The notes under the pieces were generated by a model. It had not been told where the DNA came from. It saw nothing but the letters and a program-made list of their open reading frames with translations, and did not search any database. From Candidatus Wolframiiraptor sinensis (GTDB lineage: Archaea > Thermoproteota > Nitrososphaeria_A > Caldarchaeales > Wolframiiraptoraceae): 64,000 bases of DNA. The stretch covers positions 1 to 64,000 of the forward strand of contig JALNJX010000002.1 in NCBI GenBank assembly GCA_023268255.1, written 5' to 3'. Of this stretch, positions 24,268-32,630 are shown in pieces. The position numbers were made by a program, and so were the translations under genes. The first letter of the stretch is position 1. Each line of letters opens with the position of its first letter.

Positions 24268-25056
24268 TTAGAAGTAGTAGAACATGAACCCGGTAGTGAT
24301 TAGCAGGATTATGCTTAGGGCGAAGGATATTGCCCACTTTGATGGGCTCCATGCCAGAATCTTCCTGCCGTCGAGCTCGCCGAGGGGTATCAGGTTGAAT
24401 AGGGCGATGAGGGCATTTAGCAGGCTTAGCGGCAGGAATATCCGGGCCAAAGTTGGTATCGCTAACCCAGCGATCGCGAAGATCGCTGAGAGCGCTATGT
24501 TCGAGAGCGGGCCGATGAGCGCCGTCATGCCGAGCACGTCGATCGGCGCCAACCCGAATATCACTACAGCTCCGGGAGCAATTATCTTGAACGGTATAAA
24601 TGGTATGGAGGTCACGAGAGTCAGTATAGCTCCCATGGGGTCAAGCTTGAATTTCGCGTAAAGCCCCTTAGACCTCGCATAGCTCCTATGAGCCAGCTCA
24701 TGTATTAGGAATGATGCGGCGAAGCCTGTTGCATAAGCCGCGAGAAAGATCGGCGGGATCCTGAAATTATACCCTATTATGGAGAAGCCGACTAGCACAA
24801 CGAGCATCGTCCCGATGCTGAGATGAATGATCTCGTCCCGCGCGGATGGGCTGAGCCTGCTCACCGGTCTTGGCGGCATCCACTCCTCTATCTCAACCCG
24901 GCTCTTTCGCTCCTTCTCATAGGGTGAGGCTGCGGCGAATATTCCTGGGCAATAATGCTTTTCCGGAAGCCTGTGCTCAGCGCAGAAGTAGTCGCCGCAG
25001 TAGCTGCACTTAAATGGCATCAGGATCTCCTTTCCGCAGACCGAGCATCGCGCCAT
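24268..25056 (-). CDS. AN1-type zinc finger fused to a site-2 protease (M50) membrane domain
   Basis: A 262-residue fusion. Residues 4-36 follow the AN1 pattern exactly: Cys4, Cys7, Cys17, Cys20, Cys25, His28, His34, Cys36. After a linker come several membrane segments carrying HELAH (120-124) and, near residue 229, NLIPLGELDG, the two zinc-ligand motifs of site-2 proteases. The enzyme would cut substrates within the membrane, and the cytoplasmic AN1 finger may recruit them. The gene stands alone, convergent with tRNA-Pro. Confidence 0.88.
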   Translation of the reverse strand: MARCSVCGKEILMPFKCSYCGDYFCAEHRLPEKHYCPGIFAAASPYEKERKSRVEIEEWMPPRPVSRLSPSARDEIIHLSIGTMLVVLVGFSIIGYNFRIPPIFLAAYATGFAASFLIHELAHRSYARSKGLYAKFKLDPMGAILTLVTSIPFIPFKIIAPGAVVIFGLAPIDVLGMTALIGPLSNIALSAIFAIAGLAIPTLARIFLPLSLLNALIALFNLIPLGELDGRKILAWSPSKWAISFALSIILLITTGFMFYYF

Positions 25057-25157
25057 AAACGCGCCTCAAGCCCCCTTGAAAATGCTGGGCCATAACCTGC
25101 ATCTCCCCAATATAAGCATTAGAAATGTTAAATCGCCCCGAGCATCATTATAACCTG

Positions 25158-25628
25158 ATGGGGGAGGGGTTCTCACCCGAGGAGTTCGAGCGGGAGATAA
25201 GAAGAAGAGTTGAGCAGATGATGAGGGATCTTTCAAGGGAGTTGTCAAGGGTTGTTGACTCGGCGCTGAGAGCTACGGGGCCCGTGATCGGCCGCATTCG
25301 AGAGGCTGCGGACTACCTGGTGCCGGAGCATGAAGCATACTTAGATGGCGATGAGGTCGTCGTGGTCATCCAGCTTCCAGGCGCCTCGAAGGACTCGATA
25401 GACGTGAGCGTTAGGGGGAGGGATCTCATGGTTGAGGCCGGCTTCTCCGAGGAGCTCAGGGAGAAGGCCTCGAGAGCGAGGCTATTCAAAGCGAAGGGCT
25501 ACAAGTGCTTCATAGAGCTTCCGAGAGAGACTGATCCATCGGCCGCGAAGGCATCATACAGGGACGGCGTCCTCATTCTAAGGCTCCCGGTCCAGAAGCC
25601 CAAGGGCATCGAGATCAAGATCGAGTAA
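25158..25628 (+). CDS. hsp20: Small heat-shock protein, Hsp20/alpha-crystallin family
   Basis: A 156-residue chaperone with an alpha-crystallin domain: HEAYLDGDEVVVVIQLPGAS at its start and YRDGVLILRLPVQ at its end. The N-terminal region is a charged helix rich in Arg and Glu. It holds unfolded proteins in large oligomers. ATG 25158 is preferred since a TATA-like sequence at 25109-25119 predicts a start site near 25138; ATG 25125 would add 11 residues. The ligase gene follows after 2 bp. Confidence 0.88.
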   Translation: MGEGFSPEEFEREIRRRVEQMMRDLSRELSRVVDSALRATGPVIGRIREAADYLVPEHEAYLDGDEVVVVIQLPGASKDSIDVSVRGRDLMVEAGFSEELREKASRARLFKAKGYKCFIELPRETDPSAAKASYRDGVLILRLPVQKPKGIEIKIE

Positions 25629-25630
25629 AG

Positions 25631-27259
25631 ATGTCCAGCACACCATATCTTAGGCTCGCGAGAGCATGCGAGTCGATTAAAGCTCTGAGCGGAAGAAAGG
25701 ATAAGGTCGCGCAGATAGTTAGGCTTCTCCAGGAGCTTAAGCCCAATGAAGTTGCGCCGGCGATCTTGCTACTCATAGGGCGGGTTATGCCGGAGGGCGA
25801 TGAGGATAAGCTCGACATCGGGGCCGCGGCGGTCTATCAGCTCCTCGAAGAGCTTGGGCAGACAACTCTGCTAGCAGCAGAGCCGCTGACAATACTCGAG
25901 GTATGGAATGGACTGCGCGAGATCTCGAGTCTCAGGGGGGCTGGCTCTAGGGAGAGAAAGCTGATGATTCTGCGAGGGCTAATCGCCAGGATGAGCGCTC
26001 TCGAGAAGCACTGGTTTCTCAAGCAACTAATGGGCGAGATGCAGCATGGCGTGAATGAGGGGCTCGTGCTGGAGGCCGTGGCCGAGCTGACGGGAGCATC
26101 GCTAGAAGATGTTCAGAGGGCATTCATGCTCGTGGGGAGGATCGGGGATCTCGTGGAGCTCGCGGTGAGGGGTGGGGGCGATGCGATCAGGTCAACGAGG
26201 CTTCAGGTCTTTCGGCCCGTGAGACCAATGCTCGCCGAAATGTGCCATGACTTGGAGCAGCTCTTAAAGGAGTCCGATAAGCCAATGGGCTTCGAGTATA
26301 AGTTTGATGGAGCCCGCGTTCAGATCCACGTAAAGGATAACGAGGTCAGGATCTTTTCGAGGAGGCTTAGCGACGTTACTAGGAGCCTCCCGGATATCGT
26401 GCAAGTGGTCAAGGAGTTCTCATCGAGATTCAGCGAGATTGTTCTCGACGGCGAGGTGGTGGCGGTTGATGAAGCCGGCAGGCCCATGCCCTTCCAAGAG
26501 CTACTGAGAAGATTTAGGAGGCTTAAGGGTGTCGAGGAGGAGGCTGAGAGGATCCCGCTCAAGCTCTGGATCTTCGACATACTCTACCTAGATGGTCAGG
26601 AGCTGCTCGACATGCCCTACCGGGAGAGGCGCGAGCTACTTGAGAAGCTGATACCTGAAGAGCACCTTGCACCGAGGATAATATCCTCGAGACTCGAGGA
26701 GGTTCAATCTTTCATGAGGAGGGCCGTGCAGGAAGGGCATGAAGGGATCATGGCGAAGAGCTTAGAGTCGCCTTATAGGCCTGGCAGGCGCGAGCGGCTC
26801 TGGTTCAAGATTAAGCCCGCCGACACGCTGGACCTCGTAATCGTGGCCGCTGACTGGGGCCATGGAAGAAGATCCGGCTGGCTCAGCAACTACCACCTCG
26901 CCGCCTACAATCCCGAGACCGGGGAATTCGAGGTCGTGGGAAAAACCTTCAAGGGGTTAACGGATGAGGAGTTCGAGTGGATGACGAAAAGGCTCCTAGA
27001 GCTCGCGATAAGCAATGATGGATACACGGTTGCCGTGAGGCCGAGAATAGTCGTCGAGGTCGCCTTCAACGAGATACAGAGAAGCCCTAAGTACAGGTCT
27101 GGATATGCCCTCAGATTTGCGAGAATAACCAGGATAAGAGCTGACAAGGCGCCGGAGGAGGCCGACACGATCCAGAGGATCAGGGAGCTATATGAGCAGC
27201 AGTTCGAGCGAAAGAGGCTGCCCAGAGAGCTCATGATCTGGAGGCTTAGGCGCGGCTGA
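25631..27259 (+). CDS. lig: ATP-dependent DNA ligase
   Basis: A 542-residue archaeal replicative ligase. The N-terminal DNA-binding domain (about 1-200) precedes the nucleotidyltransferase core with adenylated Lys224 in EYKFDGARVQ, LDGEVV (motif III), WIFDILYLDG (IIIa), HEGIMAKS (IV) and LWFKIKP (V). The C-terminal OB fold follows. It seals nicks and Okazaki fragments. It starts 2 bp after the heat-shock gene, an unusual operon pairing that may tie ligase level to stress. Confidence 0.96.
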   Translation: MSSTPYLRLARACESIKALSGRKDKVAQIVRLLQELKPNEVAPAILLLIGRVMPEGDEDKLDIGAAAVYQLLEELGQTTLLAAEPLTILEVWNGLREISSLRGAGSRERKLMILRGLIARMSALEKHWFLKQLMGEMQHGVNEGLVLEAVAELTGASLEDVQRAFMLVGRIGDLVELAVRGGGDAIRSTRLQVFRPVRPMLAEMCHDLEQLLKESDKPMGFEYKFDGARVQIHVKDNEVRIFSRRLSDVTRSLPDIVQVVKEFSSRFSEIVLDGEVVAVDEAGRPMPFQELLRRFRRLKGVEEEAERIPLKLWIFDILYLDGQELLDMPYRERRELLEKLIPEEHLAPRIISSRLEEVQSFMRRAVQEGHEGIMAKSLESPYRPGRRERLWFKIKPADTLDLVIVAADWGHGRRSGWLSNYHLAAYNPETGEFEVVGKTFKGLTDEEFEWMTKRLLELAISNDGYTVAVRPRIVVEVAFNEIQRSPKYRSGYALRFARITRIRADKAPEEADTIQRIRELYEQQFERKRLPRELMIWRLRRG

Positions 27260-27372
27260 GATCCTTATCACGGTAATCCGCGGATAACTATCTTGGTAAT
27301 CGCCTGATAGGGATTAAAAACCCATGAGACGAGAAACTTTTTTGAACGCATGAACTATTCACGGCTTGGAAG

Positions 27373-27915
27373 ATGACTAGAGCGCTCATAGGCTATGGAC
27401 TGGGATTCGGTCTAATAACCCTCGCCGGCCTATTCCTGAGCGTAAATGAGCCCGTAGCACGCTCCTCGGGCCAGCTCGACATATTCGTAATACTCCTAAG
27501 AGCCTATACGCCCCTATTAGCCCCTATATCTTCGGCCTTTGGTCAGCCAATGATTGGAGGATATCCCCCGCTGGGCGCAGTACCGCTCACGCTATGGCTG
27601 GTCATAGGATGCGTGGTGGGCATCCTGCTCATGAGCCCTGAAGCCGCCGCGAAGGCGACATTTCTAACCTCCGCCACGATACTCATGCTCTGGATAGGCT
27701 CCCTATTCTTCTCGGCGCCAGCATGGCAGGATCAGCATGCCTGGCTCATGGCGGTGAGCAGGCTCGCCGGAGACCTAATCTCGAGACCAATAGACCTCAC
27801 CTTCATCCTGATAGCACCCGCGGTACTCTCCGCTTTAACCGGCCAAATGCTCGAGACGATTAAAGAGCGGCCGATCAAGGAAAAGGAATTAGAGGATAGA
27901 TACGCCCTATACTAA
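27373..27915 (+). CDS. Uncharacterised four-helix membrane protein
   Basis: A 180-residue protein of unknown family. Hydrophobic segments lie near residues 5-23, 70-88, 96-115 and 138-158; the stretch between the first two is moderately hydrophobic and Pro-rich. The last 20 residues are highly charged (KERPIKEKELEDR) and probably cytoplasmic. GGAAG precedes the ATG, and a TATA-like GATTAAAAAC lies about 55 bp upstream. No motif points to transport or catalysis. Confidence 0.65.
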   Translation: MTRALIGYGLGFGLITLAGLFLSVNEPVARSSGQLDIFVILLRAYTPLLAPISSAFGQPMIGGYPPLGAVPLTLWLVIGCVVGILLMSPEAAAKATFLTSATILMLWIGSLFFSAPAWQDQHAWLMAVSRLAGDLISRPIDLTFILIAPAVLSALTGQMLETIKERPIKEKELEDRYALY

Positions 27916-27953
27916 TGCGATTTCGCGCATAAAAATGGGGGATCCGGGGCGGC

Positions 27954-28127
27954 TTAAATCTGCTCTATAGCCTCTTGAGGCGCTGGTGCAGCAGCCTTCT
28001 TAACCCTCTTTCTAGGCGCTTTTTTAGCCCTCTTCTTAGCAGCCTTCTTGGCGGCCTTCTTTCTGCCGCCCCTCCCTCTACCACCCTTTTTAGCTGAAGC
28101 CTTTTTAGCTACCCTCTTCCGCGCCAT
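27954..28127 (-). CDS. Lys/Ala-rich histone-H1-like small basic protein
   Basis: A 57-residue frame starting MARKRVAKKASAKKGGRGR. It is dominated by AKK/AAKK units, with about half the residues Lys or Arg, then a short acidic tail ending QEAIEQI. The composition resembles the H1 C-terminal domain and small bacterial H1-like proteins, suggesting DNA or RNA compaction. TATA-like TTTTATATG and TATTTAAAACC lie 20-45 bp upstream on the minus strand, with GGTGAAG before the ATG. It is convergent with the membrane protein gene. The call rests on composition and promoter, not on a family match. Confidence 0.7.
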   Translation of the reverse strand: MARKRVAKKASAKKGGRGRGGRKKAAKKAAKKRAKKAPRKRVKKAAAPAPQEAIEQI

Positions 28128-28269
28128 TTAGGTCTTCACCCATCGGTTTTAAATAGGTCTTACTCATATAAAAGAGTTTCGGATAATCTTATGCATCATT
28201 TTTGCTGAAAGTTTCTCGGAGAACAGTTTTTAAGCATACGCTGAGAATATTGGGCTGCGTGATAGCGGC

Positions 28270-28599
28270 ATGCCCGAGGTCGATTTTTCCGAGTTTCAGA
28301 GGCTAGATATCCGGATTGGGCGGGTTATCTCCGCGGAGAGGGTCGAGGGGGCTGCCAGGCTACTTAAGCTCATCGTCGATTTCGGAGAGTTCAAGAGGCA
28401 ATCCGTGGCGGGCCTTGGCCATATCTACGAGCCTGAAGACTTCATTGGCAGGGAATTCGCCTTCGTCGTGAACCTGAAGCCGAAGAAGATTAGGGGGGTC
28501 ATGTCGGAGTGCATGCTGCTCGCCGCCGTCATCAGCGAGAACGATGTAGTGCCGCTAATACCGCAGAGAGAGGTTCCCGCAGGCTGCAAGGTCCTCTAG
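28270..28599 (+). CDS. tRNA-binding-domain protein (MetRS-beta/CsaA-like OB fold)
   Basis: A 109-residue single-domain protein with the EMAP/Arc1p-like OB-fold pattern: FQRLDIRIGRVISAERVEGA at the start, FAFVVNLKPKKIRGVMSECMLLAA in the middle and VPAGCKVL at the end. In archaea this domain is often a free-standing partner of methionyl-tRNA synthetase. It lies 79 bp upstream of the asparaginyl-tRNA synthetase gene on the same strand, so both may be co-transcribed for aminoacylation. Confidence 0.88.
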   Translation: MPEVDFSEFQRLDIRIGRVISAERVEGAARLLKLIVDFGEFKRQSVAGLGHIYEPEDFIGREFAFVVNLKPKKIRGVMSECMLLAAVISENDVVPLIPQREVPAGCKVL

Positions 28600-28678
28600 C
28601 GCCGAGCAATCCCCGGCGCCCCTCAGCGGGCAAAGGAAAAAAGGCGCCCCTTCCGGCTTTAACCCGGATCCAGGCGGC

Positions 28679-29974
28679 ATGTTGAAGAAGATCTACGTCG
28701 AGGATGCGAAGGAGCTTCCCGATGGAAGCGAGGTAACGCTTCTCGGCTGGGTGAGGAGCAAGCGCTCTCACGGCGGCCTCCTCTTCCTAGATCTGAGAGA
28801 TAGCACTGGGATAATTCAGGTCGCGATCAGGAGGGGTGATATGCCGGAGGACTCCTTCGAGCGCGCTGTTAAACTCCGCCGAGAAACCGCTGTGAAGATC
28901 TCCGGGATTGTGAAGTGCGATCCAAGAGCGCCCGGTGGAGTCGAGATAAGATGCAGATCGATCGAGGTCGTCGGCGAGAGCCTTGACGATTTCCCGATAA
29001 GGAAGGGCATCAAGCTGAAATTCCTCCTAGATAACAGGCACCTGCACATCAGGAGCCCGAGGGTCGCTGCGATAATGAAGATCAGAGCGGCGCTTCTAAG
29101 AGCGGCTAGGCGGTGGTTCTGGGAGAACGGCTTCATCGAGATAAATTGCCCCAGCTTCATAACAGCAGCGGTCGAGGGCGGCGCAACGCTCTTCAAGCTA
29201 GATTATTTCGGCAGAGAAGCATACCTGACGCAGAGCTCGCAGTTCTACCAAGAGGCGGCGATTTACAGCCTCGAGAAGGTTTACAGCATTCAACCCAGCT
29301 TCAGAGCCGAGCTCAGCAGGACTAGAAGGCATTTAACGGAGTTCTGGCATCTCGAGGCGGAGATAGCATACGCGGAGCTAGAAGACCTCCTAGAGATAAT
29401 CGAGAACCTGTTCTACGCTATGGTGAGAGGGGTCTGCGAGCAGGCTGAGAAAGAGCTCGAGATGCTGGGCTTGAAGATAGATCCTGAGATCGCTAAGCCG
29501 CCATACCCGAGGATAACATACGCCGAGGCGCTCGAGATTCTCCGGAGAAAGGGGTTCGACGTTAAATGGGGCGACGACTTCGGGGCCGATGAAGAGCGGG
29601 AGCTATCAAGGGAATTCGAGAAGCCATTCTTCGTGACTCATTGGGCTAGGGAGGCGAAGGCATTCTACCACATGCCGGATCCATCCGACCCGAGAGTTTG
29701 CAGAAATGCTGATCTCCTGGCCCCGGGCGGATATGGCGAGGTCGTAGGCGGAGGCCAGAGGATACACGATTATCACCAGCTTCTCGAGAGGATTAGGGAG
29801 GCGGGGCTGAACCCGGAGGACTACAAGTGGTATCTCGACCTGAGAAAATATGGATCGGTGCCGCACAGCGGATTCGGGCTCGGAATCGAGCGAATGCTAT
29901 GGTGGATGCTAAAGCTATCACATATAAGGGATGCATGCCTCTTCCCGAGAACTCCCGCCAGGGTATATCCATGA
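28679..29974 (+). CDS. asnS: Asparaginyl-tRNA synthetase
   Basis: A 431-residue class IIb synthetase. The N-terminal OB fold (VTLLGWVRSKRSHGGLLFLD) binds the anticodon. The catalytic core carries EINCPSFITAAVEGGA (motif 2 region precursor), FRAELSRTRRHLTEFWHLE (motif 2) and GFGLGIERMLWWM (motif 3). The end FPRTPARVYP, with Thr where archaeal AspRS has Asp, marks AsnRS. Charging is therefore direct in this organism, at least for Asn. Confidence 0.93.
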   Translation: MLKKIYVEDAKELPDGSEVTLLGWVRSKRSHGGLLFLDLRDSTGIIQVAIRRGDMPEDSFERAVKLRRETAVKISGIVKCDPRAPGGVEIRCRSIEVVGESLDDFPIRKGIKLKFLLDNRHLHIRSPRVAAIMKIRAALLRAARRWFWENGFIEINCPSFITAAVEGGATLFKLDYFGREAYLTQSSQFYQEAAIYSLEKVYSIQPSFRAELSRTRRHLTEFWHLEAEIAYAELEDLLEIIENLFYAMVRGVCEQAEKELEMLGLKIDPEIAKPPYPRITYAEALEILRRKGFDVKWGDDFGADEERELSREFEKPFFVTHWAREAKAFYHMPDPSDPRVCRNADLLAPGGYGEVVGGGQRIHDYHQLLERIREAGLNPEDYKWYLDLRKYGSVPHSGFGLGIERMLWWMLKLSHIRDACLFPRTPARVYP

Positions 29975-30017
29975 GATCCACCCTTTCTCAAGAAAAATAA
30001 TAATAAAAATAGTCTTG

Positions 30018-30046
30018 ATGAAGAAAAAGGAGAAAAAGAGGAGATT
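30018..30046 (-). terminator. Poly-T terminator after the acidic miniprotein gene
   Basis: On the minus strand, about 25-50 bases after the stop at 30071, two T-tracts (CTTTTTC, CCTTTTTC) occur close together, the usual archaeal intrinsic terminator. It would end the minus-strand transcript that includes the miniprotein gene. Confidence 0.5.
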
Positions 30047-30070
30047 ATTTTGGGCGGCTAAGTAACGCTT

Positions 30071-30202
30071 CTAGAATTCCTCCTCTTCCTCCTCCCACTC
30101 TTCCTCCTCGTCCCATTCTTCCTCCTCTTCTTCCCACTCTTCCTCGAACTCCGCCCAGATCATAACTCTCGGATGAAGGCTTCTCGTCCTAGATTTAAGC
30201 AT
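30071..30202 (-). CDS. Acidic miniprotein with Trp every seven residues
   Basis: A 43-residue frame starting MLKSRTRSLHPRVMIWAEF. The first 13 residues are basic. From residue 17 on it is almost entirely Glu, broken by aromatic residues: Trp16, Phe19, Trp23, Trp30, Trp36 and Phe43, a near-heptad spacing. It ends EEF. A TATA-like element at about 30220-30235 fits a leaderless ATG, and a T-rich terminator follows. It lies 64 bp after the nuclease-like gene on the same strand. No family is recognised; one helix with an aromatic stripe is likely. It was found by eye, and the purely repetitive coding sequence leaves some doubt. Confidence 0.55.
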   Translation of the reverse strand: MLKSRTRSLHPRVMIWAEFEEEWEEEEEEWDEEEEWEEEEEEF

Positions 30203-30266
30203 TCTCTCGCAATTGAGATGAGATAAGCCTAAAAATGAAAAGCAAATGAGAGAATAGAGGGCTGTT

Positions 30267-31004
30267 TTAGCGAGTTCTCGGCCGAGATCCTTCTCGCAGC
30301 TTTCGCACGATCTGCTTCAGCGCAATATCTCTGGGAATCGCGACCCGCTCACTCCTGAGCTGGAAGAATGATCTCTCAGCATATTCGAGAGCTCCCCTGA
30401 GCTTGTCCAGCGACGCGAAGATGAATCCATCTATGATAGGCTTTGAGGGCCTGTAGAGCGAGAGCGTTACCGGGATGAGGTAAACAGTCTTCAGGTCTTC
30501 TCCGCGAAAAGTGCGCTCAATTACATTCCTGAGGAAAAGCATCCTCCTCTCCTGCCTCTCCATTATCCTCCTCTCCACCAATGGAGTCAGAGATCTATTC
30601 CAGCGCTTGCAGTCTATGATTAGGAGCATGCTGCCGCCATATGCTAGCACGTCGACCTGGATTCTCCCGCCCTCATGAGTTAGCTTCACATCCCATTCTG
30701 CCTCATATCCGGCTTCGCCGAGAAGGGCCGTGATGAGCTTCTCGAACTCTTTCCAATCGAGGTGCTTCGCGAGCAAGCTTGCGTCAACGCCGAGCCTCAG
30801 CGCGCTTAAGATAGCTCTCACCCTTTCATCCTCCTCCAGCCTATCCCCCTCCCCGACCTCGAGCAGGCTCAATATTCTCCGAGCCTCATCCTTGGAGATC
30901 AGGGATAGCCGGGAGATCTCCTCAACATTTATTGGAGCATTTGAGGCCGAGAGCTTTAGAACGACTTCCAAGACCTTTGAAGCGATATCCGGCCTGACCT
31001 GCAT
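30267..31004 (-). CDS. PD-(D/E)XK restriction-endonuclease-like protein
   Basis: A 245-residue protein. The N-terminal 80 residues look like a winged helix (PINVEEISRLSLISKDEARRI). The core has WKEFEKLITALLGEAGYEAE, then IQVDVLAYGG and LLIIDCKRW, the Asp and (D/E)xK catalytic pattern of Mrr/RecB-like nucleases. It may act in DNA repair or restriction; no methyltransferase partner is adjacent. It follows the liv ATPase gene by 8 bp and may be in its operon, which would be unexpected for a nuclease. Confidence 0.75.
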   Translation of the reverse strand: MQVRPDIASKVLEVVLKLSASNAPINVEEISRLSLISKDEARRILSLLEVGEGDRLEEDERVRAILSALRLGVDASLLAKHLDWKEFEKLITALLGEAGYEAEWDVKLTHEGGRIQVDVLAYGGSMLLIIDCKRWNRSLTPLVERRIMERQERRMLFLRNVIERTFRGEDLKTVYLIPVTLSLYRPSKPIIDGFIFASLDKLRGALEYAERSFFQLRSERVAIPRDIALKQIVRKLREGSRPRTR

Positions 31005-31012
31005 TCCTCAGC

Positions 31013-31723
31013 CTAGCTCGTTATCCCAAGATATAGGCTCGAGAATTTCGGGTGATTCAATAGCTCACGGCATTCTCCCTCGAAGACTAGTCTGCCGCCG
31101 ACGAGAAGATATGCTTTATCGCCTATTTCAAGAGCCTTCCTTGCATTCTGCTCCACGAGAATTATCGTCATTCTCAGAGCATCCCGCAGCTCCACGATCT
31201 TCGAGAGTACCTCGCTCGCGATCTTCGGCGCCAGGCCGCCGGTCGGCTCATCAAATAGCATGACCTTCGGCTTTCTGAGGAGGGCCATCGCCATCGCGAT
31301 CATCTGCCTCTCGCCGCCGCTCAGAAGCCTCGCCCTCCGCTTCCAATACCTCTTTATGACCGGGAACAGCTCCGCCATCTCCTCAACCCTCTCCTCGAGC
31401 TCATCTCTTTTCAGCACGTATCCAGCCATTCTCAAGTTCTCCTCGACGGTCAGGTTCTCGAAGATGTTTTCCGTCTGGGGCAGGTATGCCACGCCTATTC
31501 TCGCGATCTCGTGCGGAGTCCTTCCAACGAGCTCCATGCCATCAAGAGTTATCGATCCGGAGTATATCGTGGTGAGGCCGAATATTGATCTGAGAAGCGT
31601 GCTCTTGCCGCTGCCATTAGGGCCTATTATCACGTTGATCTTCTCCCGATCGAAGCTCGCGCTCACATCGAAGAGGACTTGAAGTTTCCTGTAGCCCGCA
31701 TTTAGGTCACTAACTTTGATCAT
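31013..31723 (-). CDS. livF: Branched-chain-amino-acid-type ABC transporter ATPase (LivF-like)
   Basis: About 236 residues: Walker A GPNGSGKST, signature LLSGGERQM, Walker B VMLFDEPTGGLAP and the switch His replaced in VEQNARKAL, as is usual for LivF. It powers uptake of amino acids or similar compounds. ATG 31723 gives the usual start MIKVSDLNAGY, 7 bp after livG; ATG 31750 would overlap livG by 20 bp. Second ATPase of the minus-strand half of a split transporter locus. Confidence 0.92.
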   Translation of the reverse strand: MIKVSDLNAGYRKLQVLFDVSASFDREKINVIIGPNGSGKSTLLRSIFGLTTIYSGSITLDGMELVGRTPHEIARIGVAYLPQTENIFENLTVEENLRMAGYVLKRDELEERVEEMAELFPVIKRYWKRRARLLSGGERQMIAMAMALLRKPKVMLFDEPTGGLAPKIASEVLSKIVELRDALRMTIILVEQNARKALEIGDKAYLLVGGRLVFEGECRELLNHPKFSSLYLGITS

Positions 31724-31730
31724 GCCTTCA

Positions 31731-32489
31731 TTAGCCCCCGAGATAGGCATCTATGACCTGTGGATCCATCACGACATCCTCCGGCCTGCCCATCGAGATT
31801 ATCTTGCCCGATGCCATGACGTATGCCTCATCCGTGTACTGGAGCGCTATGTCGAGCCTGTGCTCGACCATGAATATCGTTATGCCGAGCGCATCCCTGA
31901 GCCTCAACAGGGACTTGAAGATCTCATGGGCCAGCGTGGGGTTCACGCCTGCCACGGGCTCATCCATGACCAGGAGCCGCGCATTCGACATGAGCGCCCT
32001 CCCGATCTCGAGGAGCTTCATCTGGCCTCCGCTCAGCTTCCAAGACTCATGATCCCATAAATGATCCAGATTGAGGAGCTTCAGGAGCTTGAAGGCGCGT
32101 TCAACCTCCTCCTCCTCGAGCTTCATCCACCTTCTCCTTCTCATGGCGTTGAGAAAGCTTTCCCCGGGGTTATTGCAGCAGACGAGCAGGTTCTCAAGCA
32201 CCGTGAGCTTCCTGAATGGCTGGGGAATCTGGAACGTCCTGGCAATCCCGAGCCTGAAGATCTCGTGAGGCGGGAGCCCCGTAATATCCCTACCATCGAA
32301 CACTATGCTGCCGTGATCGGGCTTATAGATGCCTGTGATCAGGTTTATGAGCGTGGTCTTCCCGCTACCATTAGGCCCAATCAAGATCGTCAAGGTACGA
32401 TCAAGAACATCCATACTAACCCCATCAACAGCCCTCAAGCCGCCGAAACTCTTCACCAGATCCCTGGCTTTCAAGATAATGGAGGGCAT
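31731..32489 (-). CDS. livG: Branched-chain-amino-acid-type ABC transporter ATPase (LivG-like)
   Basis: A 252-residue ATPase: Walker A GPNGSGKTT, the LivG-typical GIARTFQIPQPFRKLTVLEN, signature KLSGGQMKL, Walker B LLVMDEPVAGVNP and switch His in VEHRLDI. It works with LivF on the LivH/LivM channel. It lies 141 bp downstream of the binding-protein gene on the same strand; that gap is AT-rich and may hold its own promoter. Confidence 0.94.
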   Translation of the reverse strand: MPSIILKARDLVKSFGGLRAVDGVSMDVLDRTLTILIGPNGSGKTTLINLITGIYKPDHGSIVFDGRDITGLPPHEIFRLGIARTFQIPQPFRKLTVLENLLVCCNNPGESFLNAMRRRRWMKLEEEEVERAFKLLKLLNLDHLWDHESWKLSGGQMKLLEIGRALMSNARLLVMDEPVAGVNPTLAHEIFKSLLRLRDALGITIFMVEHRLDIALQYTDEAYVMASGKIISMGRPEDVVMDPQVIDAYLGG

Positions 32490-32630
32490 TCTTTTGCCGT
32501 TAAGGCTGAAGAAAAGCTAGGTAAAAATCTTTCTGAGCCAAATCCGGCATCCCCTACTGTTACTCAGAGACTTGAGTATTTCTAGAAGGAAGCAAAAAGA
32601 AAGGGGGTAACTTGTTAAAGATGCTCTTCC

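Noticed and set aside
24095-24352. Minus-strand frames running through the tRNA-Pro gene
   Set aside because: They contain antisense tRNA sequence (the WWGRRDLNPGPPA type of tRNA-derived peptide), a known annotation artefact.
28679-29974. Aspartyl-tRNA synthetase
   Set aside because: The C-terminal FPRTP, with Thr, and the GGYGEVVGGGQR segment fit AsnRS; archaeal AspRS has Asp at that place.
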